Shown here: in pieces, positions 36,856 to 46,753 of the stretch
Position numbering within the stretch: position 1 is the stretch's first letter
How the letters are laid out: each line of letters begins with the position of its first letter
Source of the DNA: Sphingomonadaceae bacterium
GTDB taxonomy: Bacteria > Pseudomonadota > Alphaproteobacteria > Sphingomonadales > Sphingomonadaceae
Reading direction: 5' to 3'
Length of the DNA stretch: 64,000 bases
Assembly (NCBI GenBank): GCA_019239915.1
Contig: JAFAZF010000036.1
Location: 62,001-126,000, forward strand
Position numbers and translations under genes: made by a program
The notes under the pieces: generated by a model
What the model was told of the DNA's origin: nothing
Databases searched by the model: none
Seen by the model: the letters and a program-made list of their open reading frames with translations, nothing else

Positions 36856-36990
36856 CTGTCGCGCGAGGCTCCTGATCAGGGCCGACGCGCGGCGGGATGG
36901 GACGACGCGGTGCACTCGCGTCGCGATCGTCCGGACGGCCGGCGCGCCAGGGCTTTCGGGGTCGAAAACCCTGACGCAACGATCATCAAC
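36856..36990 (+). ncRNA. Candidate structured RNA or leader of unknown family
   Basis: Three consecutive hairpins after the promoter (36852-36896, 36900-36932, 36948-36973); no convincing ORF; 3' end unknown. Confidence 0.4.
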
Positions 36991-37281
36991 CAGGCCAGCG
37001 CCAGGCTGTCATGCTCGTGCTCTATGTGCATGGCCCGCGGCGTCCGCCACAACGAGCCAGTTCCCGCCGCCGGCCCGACGCGCCCGCGGAAATGGGCGAG
37101 GTGCTCCCGCCGGAAAACTGGGACACCGGCAAAGCCCCGATCGCCGCGAGGCACGCGAGGGGCGCCGGCCGTTTCTCGCGCTCTGTGCCGAGCTACGGGA
37201 TCGGTGCGCGCGCATTTCCAACAGGCCGCCACGACGGGCGCGAGATAGCGAGCGCTTTCCGATCGGCTCGCCGCCAGCCGT

Positions 37282-37350
37282 GCTCCTGCGAAAGCAGGAG
37301 CCAGCAGCGATGCGCTCGAACGCCCGGGGTTCCTGCTTTCGCAGGAACAC
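37282..37350. repeat. Two-arm palindromic repeat (GCTCCTGCGAAAGCAGGAGC / TTCCTGCTTTCGCAGGAA)
   Basis: Two short hairpins in inverted arrangement, intergenic. Confidence 0.7.
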
Positions 37351-37485
37351 GGATGCGCCATTCGAAACCGTGCGCTCCGGCGCAGGGGCACCCCGAAGGC
37401 CGGAGCACTGGGGCCTCAAGTGCACCGCCCGCCGTCCGCGCTCGGCCTTCGCCGGAGCACAGGTTCGACAACCGCCGCGCAAGCC

Positions 37486-38586
37486 TCACCGCGCCGGCGG
37501 CATCTCCGCGCCGCGCGTGCCCGCCGCCACCCATTCGCGCCACAGCATCACCAGCACCGCCATCACCGCCGGGCCGACGAACAGGCCGAGCAGGCCGAAC
37601 GTCTCGACGCCGCCGAGGATGCCGAGCAGCACCCACAGGAAGGGAAGTCGCGTCGCGCCGCCGATCAGCACCGGGCGCACGACATGATCGGCGACGAACA
37701 CCACCGCGAAGCCGAACGCCACCACCGCGATCGCCGCCACCACCTGCTGCTGGGTGATGAGCAGCAGGCCCGCGATGCAGTACATCGCCGCCGCGCCGAA
37801 CGGGATCATCGCCGCGATCGCCGTCGCCGCCCCGAGCAGCAGCGGGTGGGTCACGCCGGAGAAGACGTAGGCGACGGCCATCAGCAGCCCTTCGGCGAGA
37901 CCGACCAGCACCAGCCCGTCGATCGTGCCGCGGACCGACTGGACGACGTGGTTGGCGATGCGGTCGCCCGAGGCGCCGATCAGCCGCCGCGCCGCCAGCC
38001 GGATCTGCGCCGCGATGAACGCACCGTCGCGGAGCAGGAAGAACAGCGCGAACAGCGTGAAGCCAAAGGTGATGCTGCGCTTGATGATGCCCGAGCCGAC
38101 CATCCGGCTGTGGTAGAGGATGGTCTGCGCGCTCAGCACGCGGAACTGCTCGTCCGCCGCCTCGGGCGTCGCGAGGTGCTGCTGCCACCAGGCGGAGACC
38201 GTCTTGGCGCCGAACGGCAGGTGCGCCACCCACTCGGGGACGGGCACGCCCTGATGCCGCGCCGCGATCAGCCAGCGCGCGACGTCCTGCGCCTCCGCCG
38301 CTGCGCGCACGATCCCGAAGCCGACCGGCACGAGTACGAGCAGCGCGACCGCCGCGGTGAGCAGAAACGGAAGGACCCAGCCGCGCGAGAGGCTCGGCCA
38401 GCGCCGGATGACGCGATGGCGCAGCGGCGAGATCGCGATCGCGATCACGCCGGCCCAGAGCAGCGCGGGCAGGAAGTTGCGGATCGTCCACAGCCCCAGC
38501 CCGAGGACGATGAACACGAACACCAGCCGCGCGATGCGCTGGTGCGCGGAGAGCTCGCCCGGCTGCGGCGGCAGCGGCGCGCTCAT
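37486..38586 (-). CDS. AI-2E family transporter
   Basis: Multiple TM; FFLLRDGAFIAAQIRLAARRLIG; VRGTIDGLVLVGLAEGLLMAVAYVFSGVTHPLLLGAATAIAAMIPFGAA. Confidence 0.88.
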   Translation of the reverse strand: MSAPLPPQPGELSAHQRIARLVFVFIVLGLGLWTIRNFLPALLWAGVIAIAISPLRHRVIRRWPSLSRGWVLPFLLTAAVALLVLVPVGFGIVRAAAEAQDVARWLIAARHQGVPVPEWVAHLPFGAKTVSAWWQQHLATPEAADEQFRVLSAQTILYHSRMVGSGIIKRSITFGFTLFALFFLLRDGAFIAAQIRLAARRLIGASGDRIANHVVQSVRGTIDGLVLVGLAEGLLMAVAYVFSGVTHPLLLGAATAIAAMIPFGAAAMYCIAGLLLITQQQVVAAIAVVAFGFAVVFVADHVVRPVLIGGATRLPFLWVLLGILGGVETFGLLGLFVGPAVMAVLVMLWREWVAAGTRGAEMPPAR

Positions 38587-41111
38587 CGCCGCCCGCCCCG
38601 CGAACCACCCTTGTGGCGGATGTTGGCGGGCCGGCCGCGGCGCCCCATCGGCCGGCGCTCACGCGAGACCGGCCGATCGCGCGGCCGCGGCTCGGCATCG
38701 GGCAGCTCGAAGCGCAGCGACGCCGAGATCGGGCTCGCTTCGACCAGCCGCAGCTTGAGCCGCTGGCCGGGCACGAAGGCGGTGCCGCTCTCCTCGCCGA
38801 CGAGCGACTGCGCGCGCTCGTCATAATGGAAGCGTTCGGCGCCGAGCGTCGAGACCGGCACGAGGCCGTCCCCGCCGAGCCCCTCGACGGTCGCGAAGAA
38901 GCCGAACGACTGCACGCCGGTGATCCGCGTATCGACGAGCTCGCCGACTCGCTCGGAGAGGTAGGCGGCGACATAGCGGTCGATCGTCTCGCGTTCGGCC
39001 TCCATCGCGCGGCGCTCGGCGCGGCTGATGCCCTCGCCGATCCGCTCCATCTGCTCGGCCTCGGACGACGGCAGCTTGGTCTCCGCCGGCAGCGATCCCA
39101 GCGCCGCCTTCGCCACCGGCGCCTCGAGCCCGTAGGCGCCGACCAGCGCGCGGTGGACGAGCAGATCGGCATAGCGCCGGATCGGCGAGGTGAAATGCGC
39201 ATAGCTGCCGAGCGCGAGCCCGAAATGGCCCGCATTGGCCGGCGCGTAATAGGCCTGGGTCTGGCTGCGGAGGATCTGCTCCATCACCTGCGGACGATAA
39301 TCCGCCTCGCCCAGCCTTGCTATGAGATGGTTGAAGGTCGCCGGCCGGACCACCTGCCCAAGCGCGAATTCGATCCCGAACGTCTTGAGATAGTCCTTGA
39401 GTGCGACGAGCTTCTCGCGGCTCGGCGGCTCGTGGACGCGGTACATCACCGGCGCCTTCCTCGCTTCGAGCGCCTTGGCGGCGGCGACGTTCGCCGCGAT
39501 CATATAATCCTCGATCAGCCGGTGCGCATCCAGCCGCTCGCGCGGCGCGACCGAGAGGATGCGGCCCTTCTCGTCGAGCATCACGCGGCGCTCGGGCAGG
39601 TCGAGCTCCAGCGGCGCGCGCTTTTCCCGCGCCCTCGCCAGCGCCCGCCAGCACGCCCACAGCGGCCGCAGCGCATCCAATAGCCCCTCCCCTTCAGGGG
39701 AGGGGTTGGGGTGGGGTGGATGCTGGGCGAGCGCTCGATCGCTGTCCACCCACCCCAACCCCTCCCTTCCAGGGAGGGGCTCAGTGGGCTCCAACTCCGG
39801 CATCGAACAGGGCGAGGAGGCAAGTTCTATCTCCCCTCCCGCTTGCGGGAGGGGTCGGGGGTGGGCGCCCGGCTCATGGCCAGGCTCCGCGCTCGAAAGC
39901 GCGAGCCCACCCCCCGGCCCGCTCCCGCTCGCGGGAGGGGAAGCGGCCCCGTCGATCATCGCCTGCGCGTCCTCATAGGCGATGTTGGCGGCGACGCGGA
40001 TCACCGCGCGGGCGAAGCGCCAGCTCTTCAGCGCGCCGTCCTTGCCGATCGTGAGGTGGCAGACCAGCGCGCCGCGGTCTTCGCCGGCTCTCAGCGAGCA
40101 GACGTCCGCCGAGAGGATCTCGGGCAGCATCGGCACGGCGCGATCGGGGAAATAGACGCTGTTGCCGCGCTTCCTCGCCTCGCGATCGAGCGCGCCGCCG
40201 GGCCGCACGTAGAAGCTGACGTCGGCGATCGCGACGATCGCCTTGAAGCCGCCGACATTGGCGGGATCGTCGTCGGGCGCGGCCCACACCGCATCGTCAT
40301 GATCGCGCGCGTCGGCCGGGTCGATCGCGACGATGGGGAGATCGCGGAGATCCTCGCGCGCGCCCTCCCCTATGGCTCCCAGCGGCAGCTTCGCCGCCTT
40401 CACCGCTTCCTCCAGTACCGGCTCGCCGAAGACATCGGGAATGCCGAACTTGTGGATCGCGACGAGGCTGAAGCTGCGCGGCGCGAATGGATCGCCGAGC
40501 CGTTCCGAAACCTTCGCCGAAATGCGTGGTGGCCGCCCAACCTTCTCCGCCAGCACGAGATCGCCGACGTCCGCCTCGCCCGCATCGGAGACCGGCAGCT
40601 CGCGCCGCTCGCGCTTGTCGACCGGCTTGAGCCACAGCCGGTCTCCCTCCTTGTGGAGCACGCCCAGCACCATCTCCTCGCTCTTGGCGAGCTTCTTCAT
40701 CGGATGCGCGACGAGGCCGCGCTCGGTCTCCTCGGTGCGCGCGAGGATGCGATCGCCCGGGCCGAGCGCGGAGGATTTCGGGCCGCGCCGCTCCATCACG
40801 CGCAGCCGCGGCGGCGGCCCCTCGCCCTGCCAGTTCTCCGGAACGGCGGTGGTGCGATCGCCATCGGCGTCGATCACGCGCAGCACCGTCACGCGCGGCA
40901 CCCCGCCCGATTTGTGGAAGGCGCGACCGGGGGCGCTGTCGATCAGCCCCTCGTCGGCCATGTCCTTGAGCAGCGCCTTCAGCAGGATCTTGTCGTGCGC
41001 GGAAAGCTGGAAGGCGCGCGCGATCTCGCGCTTGCCCGCGGGCTGGGTGCTCTCCTCGATGAAGCGGAGGATCTGCTCGCGGCTCGGAAGGCCCTGGCTG
41101 GGATTGCGCAT
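38583..41111 (-). CDS. rnr: Ribonuclease R carrying an 86-codon repeat-derived insertion in the RNB domain
   Basis: RDLPIVAIDPADARDHDDAVWA RNB motif; HFTSPIRRYADLLVHRAL; C-terminal S1 and basic tail. Confidence 0.95.
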   Translation of the reverse strand: MRNPSQGLPSREQILRFIEESTQPAGKREIARAFQLSAHDKILLKALLKDMADEGLIDSAPGRAFHKSGGVPRVTVLRVIDADGDRTTAVPENWQGEGPPPRLRVMERRGPKSSALGPGDRILARTEETERGLVAHPMKKLAKSEEMVLGVLHKEGDRLWLKPVDKRERRELPVSDAGEADVGDLVLAEKVGRPPRISAKVSERLGDPFAPRSFSLVAIHKFGIPDVFGEPVLEEAVKAAKLPLGAIGEGAREDLRDLPIVAIDPADARDHDDAVWAAPDDDPANVGGFKAIVAIADVSFYVRPGGALDREARKRGNSVYFPDRAVPMLPEILSADVCSLRAGEDRGALVCHLTIGKDGALKSWRFARAVIRVAANIAYEDAQAMIDGAASPPASGSGPGGGLALSSAEPGHEPGAHPRPLPQAGGEIELASSPCSMPELEPTEPLPGREGLGWVDSDRALAQHPPHPNPSPEGEGLLDALRPLWACWRALARAREKRAPLELDLPERRVMLDEKGRILSVAPRERLDAHRLIEDYMIAANVAAAKALEARKAPVMYRVHEPPSREKLVALKDYLKTFGIEFALGQVVRPATFNHLIARLGEADYRPQVMEQILRSQTQAYYAPANAGHFGLALGSYAHFTSPIRRYADLLVHRALVGAYGLEAPVAKAALGSLPAETKLPSSEAEQMERIGEGISRAERRAMEAERETIDRYVAAYLSERVGELVDTRITGVQSFGFFATVEGLGGDGLVPVSTLGAERFHYDERAQSLVGEESGTAFVPGQRLKLRLVEASPISASLRFELPDAEPRPRDRPVSRERRPMGRRGRPANIRHKGGSRGGRR
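39683..39780. repeat. Family B palindromic repeat inside rnr
   Basis: GCCCCTCCCCTTCAGGGGAGGGGTTGGGGTGGGGTGGATGC ... CCACCCACCCCAACCCCTCCCTTCCAGGGAGGGGC. Confidence 0.92.
39831..39940. repeat. Family B-variant palindromic repeat inside rnr
   Basis: CTCCCCTCCCGCTTGCGGGAGGGGTCGGGGGTGGGC ... GCCCACCCCCCGGCCCGCTCCCGCTCGCGGGAGGGG. Confidence 0.9.
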
Positions 41112-41235
41112 CGCCCTCTAGGTAGGCGCGATCGGTCGATGCGTCACCCCGCCACGGCGCAGGAAACCGTTACGGCCATGGCCGGTTAAGCTTGGCGATT
41201 GGCTTCTACGGCCGCTCAACGAGAGGACGACCGCA

Positions 41236-41481
41236 ATGCGCACCCCATCGCTCATTCTCGCCGCCGCGCTGGCGCTCGGCACCGCCAGCGCAGCCGAGGC
41301 GCAACATTATCACGGTGGCCACGGCGGCGGCGGATGGCATGGCGGTGGTGGCGGCTGGCACGGCGGCGGTGGCTGGCACGGTGGCGGCTATGGCTGGCAT
41401 CGTCGCTGGCACCGCGGTTGGTACGGCCCGCGCCGCGTTTGCGTCGTCCACCGCTGGGGCACGCGCTGCTGGTGGCGCTAG
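41236..41481 (+). CDS. Small secreted His/Gly/Trp-rich protein
   Basis: Signal peptide then HYHGGHGGGGWHGGGGGWHGGGGWHGGGYGWHRRWHRGWYG. Confidence 0.65.
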   Translation: MRTPSLILAAALALGTASAAEAQHYHGGHGGGGWHGGGGGWHGGGGWHGGGYGWHRRWHRGWYGPRRVCVVHRWGTRCWWR

Positions 41482-41522
41482 GCTGAAGCTAAGCATGTTT
41501 CGAGTTGACTGTTCCGCCATCC

Positions 41523-41634
41523 CCTGTTCGCCCTGAGCGAAGTCGAAGGGCAGCCGCAGCACCTGGGCTTCGACTTCGATCCGCAGGATCGAAGCCTATC
41601 CTGCGCCTGCCTTGGCGGGCTCAGTCGGAACGGG
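41523..41634. repeat. Degenerate/expanded family A repeat
   Basis: GTTCGCCCTGAGCGAAGTCGAAGGGCAG ... CTGGGCTTCGACTTCGATCCGCAGGATCG ... GGCTCAGTCGGAACGGG. Confidence 0.6.
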
Positions 41635-41753
41635 TGAAGCTGATCGAGATCGATCGAATTGCGCTCCAGCTCGTCATCGCGAGCTGCGGAATTGCCGCGC
41701 GCGGCAATTCCGTTCCACGCTCGCTTCACCGCGCTCGCAAGCACTGCGAGACA

Positions 41754-42860
41754 TTACGCGGCCTGCTGCAATCCCGCACGGGCGCGCAGATCGGCGAGGC
41801 AGCGCGCGGCGGTCTTGCCGTCCCATAGCGCCGGTCGGCTGCAGGCGCCGGCAGGGCGCGCCAGCGCCGCATCCAGCGCGCCGATCAGGTTGCCGGCGCC
41901 GACCAGCCGGTTGGTGCCCTCACTGATCGTGATCGGCCGCTCGGTATTCTCACGCAGCGTGAGGCAGGGGATGCCGAGATAAGTCGTCTCCTCCTGGATG
42001 CCGCCCGAATCGGTGATCGCGACCGCCGCGCCCGACACCAGCGACATGAACCGCACATAGGATTGCGGCTCGGTGAGCCGCACGCCGGCGCGCTCCAGTC
42101 GCTCGATCAGCCCGAATTGGACGAGCTTGGCGCGCGTACGCGGATGGACGGGGAAAACCAGCGGCAGGCGCTGCTGCGCCGCCTCCAGCGCCGCCACCAG
42201 CCGCCCGAGCTGGCGGGGATCGTCGACGTTGGAGGGGCGATGCAGCGTCACCACGCCATAGCGCCGCCCCGCCAGCGCGAGCGTGCCGGGCACGTCCGCC
42301 GCCGCGATCGCTGGGCGCACGAGCTCGTAGCTGTCCATCATGATGTTGCCGACCGCGCTCACCCGATGCGCGGCGACGCCCTCCGCCGCGAGATTGGCGT
42401 CGGCATCCGGCGACGGCGTCCACAGCACGTCGCAGATCGCGTCGACCGCGAGCCGGTTGATCTCCTCGGGCATCGTCCGGTCGCCCGAGCGCAGCCCCGC
42501 CTCGAGGTGGACGACGGGCACGCCGAGCTTGGTGCCGACCAGGGCGCAGGCCAGCGTCGAATTGACGTCGCCGACGACGATCAGCCAATCCGGTCGGTCG
42601 CTTAGCGCGATCCGCTCATAGGCGATCATCACGCGCCCGGTCTGCTCCGCATGGCTCCCCGATCCGACGCCGAGATGATGATCCGGCGCCGGCAGCCCGA
42701 GATCGGCGAAGATCGCATCGGACATGTTCGGATCGTAGTGCTGCCCGGTATGGACGAGCACCGGCGTGAAATCGGGCGCCGTGTCGAGCGCATGCCAGAG
42801 CGGTGCGACCTTCATGAAGTTGGGTCGCGCGGCGGCGACGAGGTGCACGCGTGTCGTCAT
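41754..42860 (-). CDS. wecB: UDP-N-acetylglucosamine 2-epimerase (non-hydrolysing)
   Basis: VHLVAAARPNFMKVAPLWHAL; VHTGQHYDPNMSD; VVHLEAGLRSGDRTMPEEINR; DSGGIQEETTYLGIPCLTLRENTERP. Confidence 0.95.
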   Translation of the reverse strand: MTTRVHLVAAARPNFMKVAPLWHALDTAPDFTPVLVHTGQHYDPNMSDAIFADLGLPAPDHHLGVGSGSHAEQTGRVMIAYERIALSDRPDWLIVVGDVNSTLACALVGTKLGVPVVHLEAGLRSGDRTMPEEINRLAVDAICDVLWTPSPDADANLAAEGVAAHRVSAVGNIMMDSYELVRPAIAAADVPGTLALAGRRYGVVTLHRPSNVDDPRQLGRLVAALEAAQQRLPLVFPVHPRTRAKLVQFGLIERLERAGVRLTEPQSYVRFMSLVSGAAVAITDSGGIQEETTYLGIPCLTLRENTERPITISEGTNRLVGAGNLIGALDAALARPAGACSRPALWDGKTAARCLADLRARAGLQQAA

Positions 42861-42915
42861 GGCGCCCGCCTTACGCGCGCAGCGGTTGACGAGCGGTCAA
42901 TGCCAGCACCTTGCC

Positions 42916-42998
42916 CCGTTCATCCTGAGCGTGGTCGAAGGACGTGCCACGAACGCGGCGCTCGCCTCACGTGCTTCGACTTCGCTCAGCACGAACGG
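42916..42998. repeat. Family A palindromic repeat
   Basis: CCGTTCATCCTGAGCGTGGTCGAAGGACG ... GTGCTTCGACTTCGCTCAGCACGAACGG. Confidence 0.88.
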
Positions 42999-43019
42999 GT
43001 TTCTCACACCAATCTGAGC

Positions 43020-45002
<1,983 letters not shown>

Positions 45003-45034
45003 CAGCCCCTCGTCAGTGGCTGTAACACGCTTGG

Positions 45035-45055
45035 CATGTCACAGGTATCATGTCA
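45035..45055. promoter_or_regulatory. CATGTCA direct repeats upstream of higB
   Basis: CATGTCA at 45035-45041 and 45049-45055, 14-bp period. Confidence 0.3.
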
Positions 45056-45065
45056 TAACCATCAG

Positions 45066-45344
45066 GTGATCGTCAGCTTCGCCAACCGTGCGACGGAACG
45101 CTTCGCACGCGAGGGGAAGTCGAAGTTCAGGGGCCTCGACGCGGCCAAGGCGATGGCGCGGCTTCAGGTGCTCCATGGCGTCGCCTCGCTCGACGACATT
45201 CCGCCGCTCAAGTCGGTCGGGCTTCACGCGCTGAGCGGCGATCGGCAGGGCCAATGGGCGATGACGATTAACGGACCGTGGCGCCTCGTCTTCCGCTTTC
45301 GCGAGGGCAACGCCGAGGATGTCGAGATCGTCGACTATCATTGA
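45066..45344 (+). CDS. higB: HigB-like (RelE superfamily) toxin
   Basis: VIVSFANRATERFAREGKSKFRGLDAAKAMARLQVLHGVASLDDIPPLKSVGLHALSGDRQGQWAMTINGPWRLVFRF; GTG start inferred (ATG 45036 possible). Confidence 0.9.
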   Translation: MIVSFANRATERFAREGKSKFRGLDAAKAMARLQVLHGVASLDDIPPLKSVGLHALSGDRQGQWAMTINGPWRLVFRFREGNAEDVEIVDYH

Positions 45345-45351
45345 GGAACCG

Positions 45352-45642
45352 ATGACGCAGTTCGCCTTCCAGCAAGTCCATCCCGGCGCCATCCTCAAGG
45401 AGGAGCTCGACGCACGCGGCCTGTCCGCCAACGCCTTCGCACTGAAGCTGCGCGTCCCGCCGCAGCGCATCCAGGACATCGTCGCAGGCCGACGCGGCAT
45501 CAGCCCCGAGACCGCGTTGCGGTTGGAGGCGAGCCTGGGCACGCCCGCGCGACTATGGCTCAGCATGCAGGCGAGCTACGATCTGCACCAAGCCGAAGCG
45601 AAGTTCGGCGCAGCGGTGAAGAGCGAGGTGATCGCGGCGTAG
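45352..45642 (+). CDS. higA: HigA family antitoxin
   Basis: VHPGAILKEELDARGLSANAFALKLRVPPQRIQDIVAGRRGISPETALRLEASLGTPARLWLSMQASYDL. Confidence 0.93.
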   Translation: MTQFAFQQVHPGAILKEELDARGLSANAFALKLRVPPQRIQDIVAGRRGISPETALRLEASLGTPARLWLSMQASYDLHQAEAKFGAAVKSEVIAA

Positions 45643-45664
45643 TCCCTCAAGGCGCAGGCCACAC

Positions 45665-46753
45665 TCATTCGGCCGCGACCGCCTGCGCGATTTCGGCGCG
45701 CATCGCCGCGATCCCCAGCTTCGCGAACAGCGCGGCGTCCTTGTCGTCGCCGGCGTTGCCCGTCGTCAGCAGCTTGTCGCCGGTGAAGATCGAGTTGGCG
45801 CCGGCGAGGAAGCAGAGCGCCTGGGTCGAGTCGCTCATGCTCTCGCGGCCTGCGGAGAGGCGGACCATGCTGAGGGGCATCAGGATGCGCGCCACCGCGA
45901 CGGTGCGGACGAACTCGATCTCGTCGATCTTCGCCATCGGCGTGTCCGCGAGCATGTCGCCGAGCACGGTGCCCTTGACCGGCACCAGCGCGTTGATCGG
46001 GACGCTGTCCGGGTGCGCCATCGTCGCGAGCGCGTGGAGGAAGCCGATACGGTCGGCGCGGGTCTCGCCCATGCCGACGATGCCGCCCGAGCAGACGTTG
46101 ATGCCCGCCGAGCGGACATGCTCCAGCGTGTCGATCCGTTCCTGGAAGGTCCGCGTGGTGATGACGTTCGCGTAGTTCTCGGGGCTCGTGTCGATGTTGT
46201 GGTTGTAATAATCGAGCCCGGCCTCGGCGAGCTGCGCGGCCTGGCTTTCGCTCAGCATGCCAAGCGTCATGCAGGTCTCGAGGCCCATCTCGCGGACGCC
46301 CTTCACCATCGCGACGATGGCGGGCATGTCGCGCTCCTTGGGGCTGCGCCACGCCGCACCCATGCAGAAGCGCGAAGAGCCGTTGTCTTTCGCCTGCGCC
46401 GCCGCCTGGAGGACGGCGCGGACGTCCATCAGCTTCGTCGCCTTGAGGCCGGTCTCGTGATGCGCGGACTGCGAGCAATAGCCGCAATCCTCGACGCAGC
46501 CGCCGGTCTTGATCGACAGCAAAGTCGAGAGCTGCACCGAGTTCCTCGGATGATGCGCGCGATGCACGGCGGCCGCCTCGAAGACGAGATCGAGGAACGG
46601 CCGATCGAACAGCACCGCGATCTCCTCGCGGGTCCAGTCGGTCTTTACGGTTCGGGCTGAGCCTGTCGAAGCCCTGTTCTTCTCTTCGACCGAAGAACAG
46701 GGCAGCCCTTCGACAAGCTCAGGGCGAACGGGTGTGGGTGTATCCAAACTCAC
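45665..46753 (-). CDS. bioB: Biotin synthase with repeat-encoded N-terminal extension
   Basis: [14 protein letters not shown] radical SAM motif; GTG start overlaps upstream mutase TGA; N-term [27 protein letters not shown] comes from a family A repeat. Confidence 0.93.
   Translation of the reverse strand: MSLDTPTPVRPELVEGLPCSSVEEKNRASTGSARTVKTDWTREEIAVLFDRPFLDLVFEAAAVHRAHHPRNSVQLSTLLSIKTGGCVEDCGYCSQSAHHETGLKATKLMDVRAVLQAAAQAKDNGSSRFCMGAAWRSPKERDMPAIVAMVKGVREMGLETCMTLGMLSESQAAQLAEAGLDYYNHNIDTSPENYANVITTRTFQERIDTLEHVRSAGINVCSGGIVGMGETRADRIGFLHALATMAHPDSVPINALVPVKGTVLGDMLADTPMAKIDEIEFVRTVAVARILMPLSMVRLSAGRESMSDSTQALCFLAGANSIFTGDKLLTTGNAGDDKDAALFAKLGIAAMRAEIAQAVAAE
46648..46732. repeat. Family A palindromic repeat at the bioB 5' end
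   Basis: ACGGTTCGGGCTGAGCCTGTCGAAGCCCTGTTCTTCTCTTCGACCGAAGAACAGGGCAGCCCTTCGACAAGCTCAGGGCGAACGGG. Confidence 0.92.

Noticed and set aside
35760-36875. 371-aa plus-strand ORF covering dcd
   Set aside because: Out of frame with dcd and running through two repeats; dcd frame has full conserved motifs.
36856-36990. tmRNA, RNase P, SRP or 6S RNA
   Set aside because: No tag ORF, no GAGGAAAGTCC-type P4 sequence, no SRP domain IV signature, and no obvious long 6S-like closing stem.
37193-39235. 680-aa minus-strand ORF overlapping rnr and the AI-2E transporter
   Set aside because: Alternate frame through two well-supported genes; R/A/G-rich.
39711-41189. 492-aa plus-strand ORF opposite rnr
   Set aside because: Antisense shadow; no motif. 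The repeats inside it are read as part of rnr.
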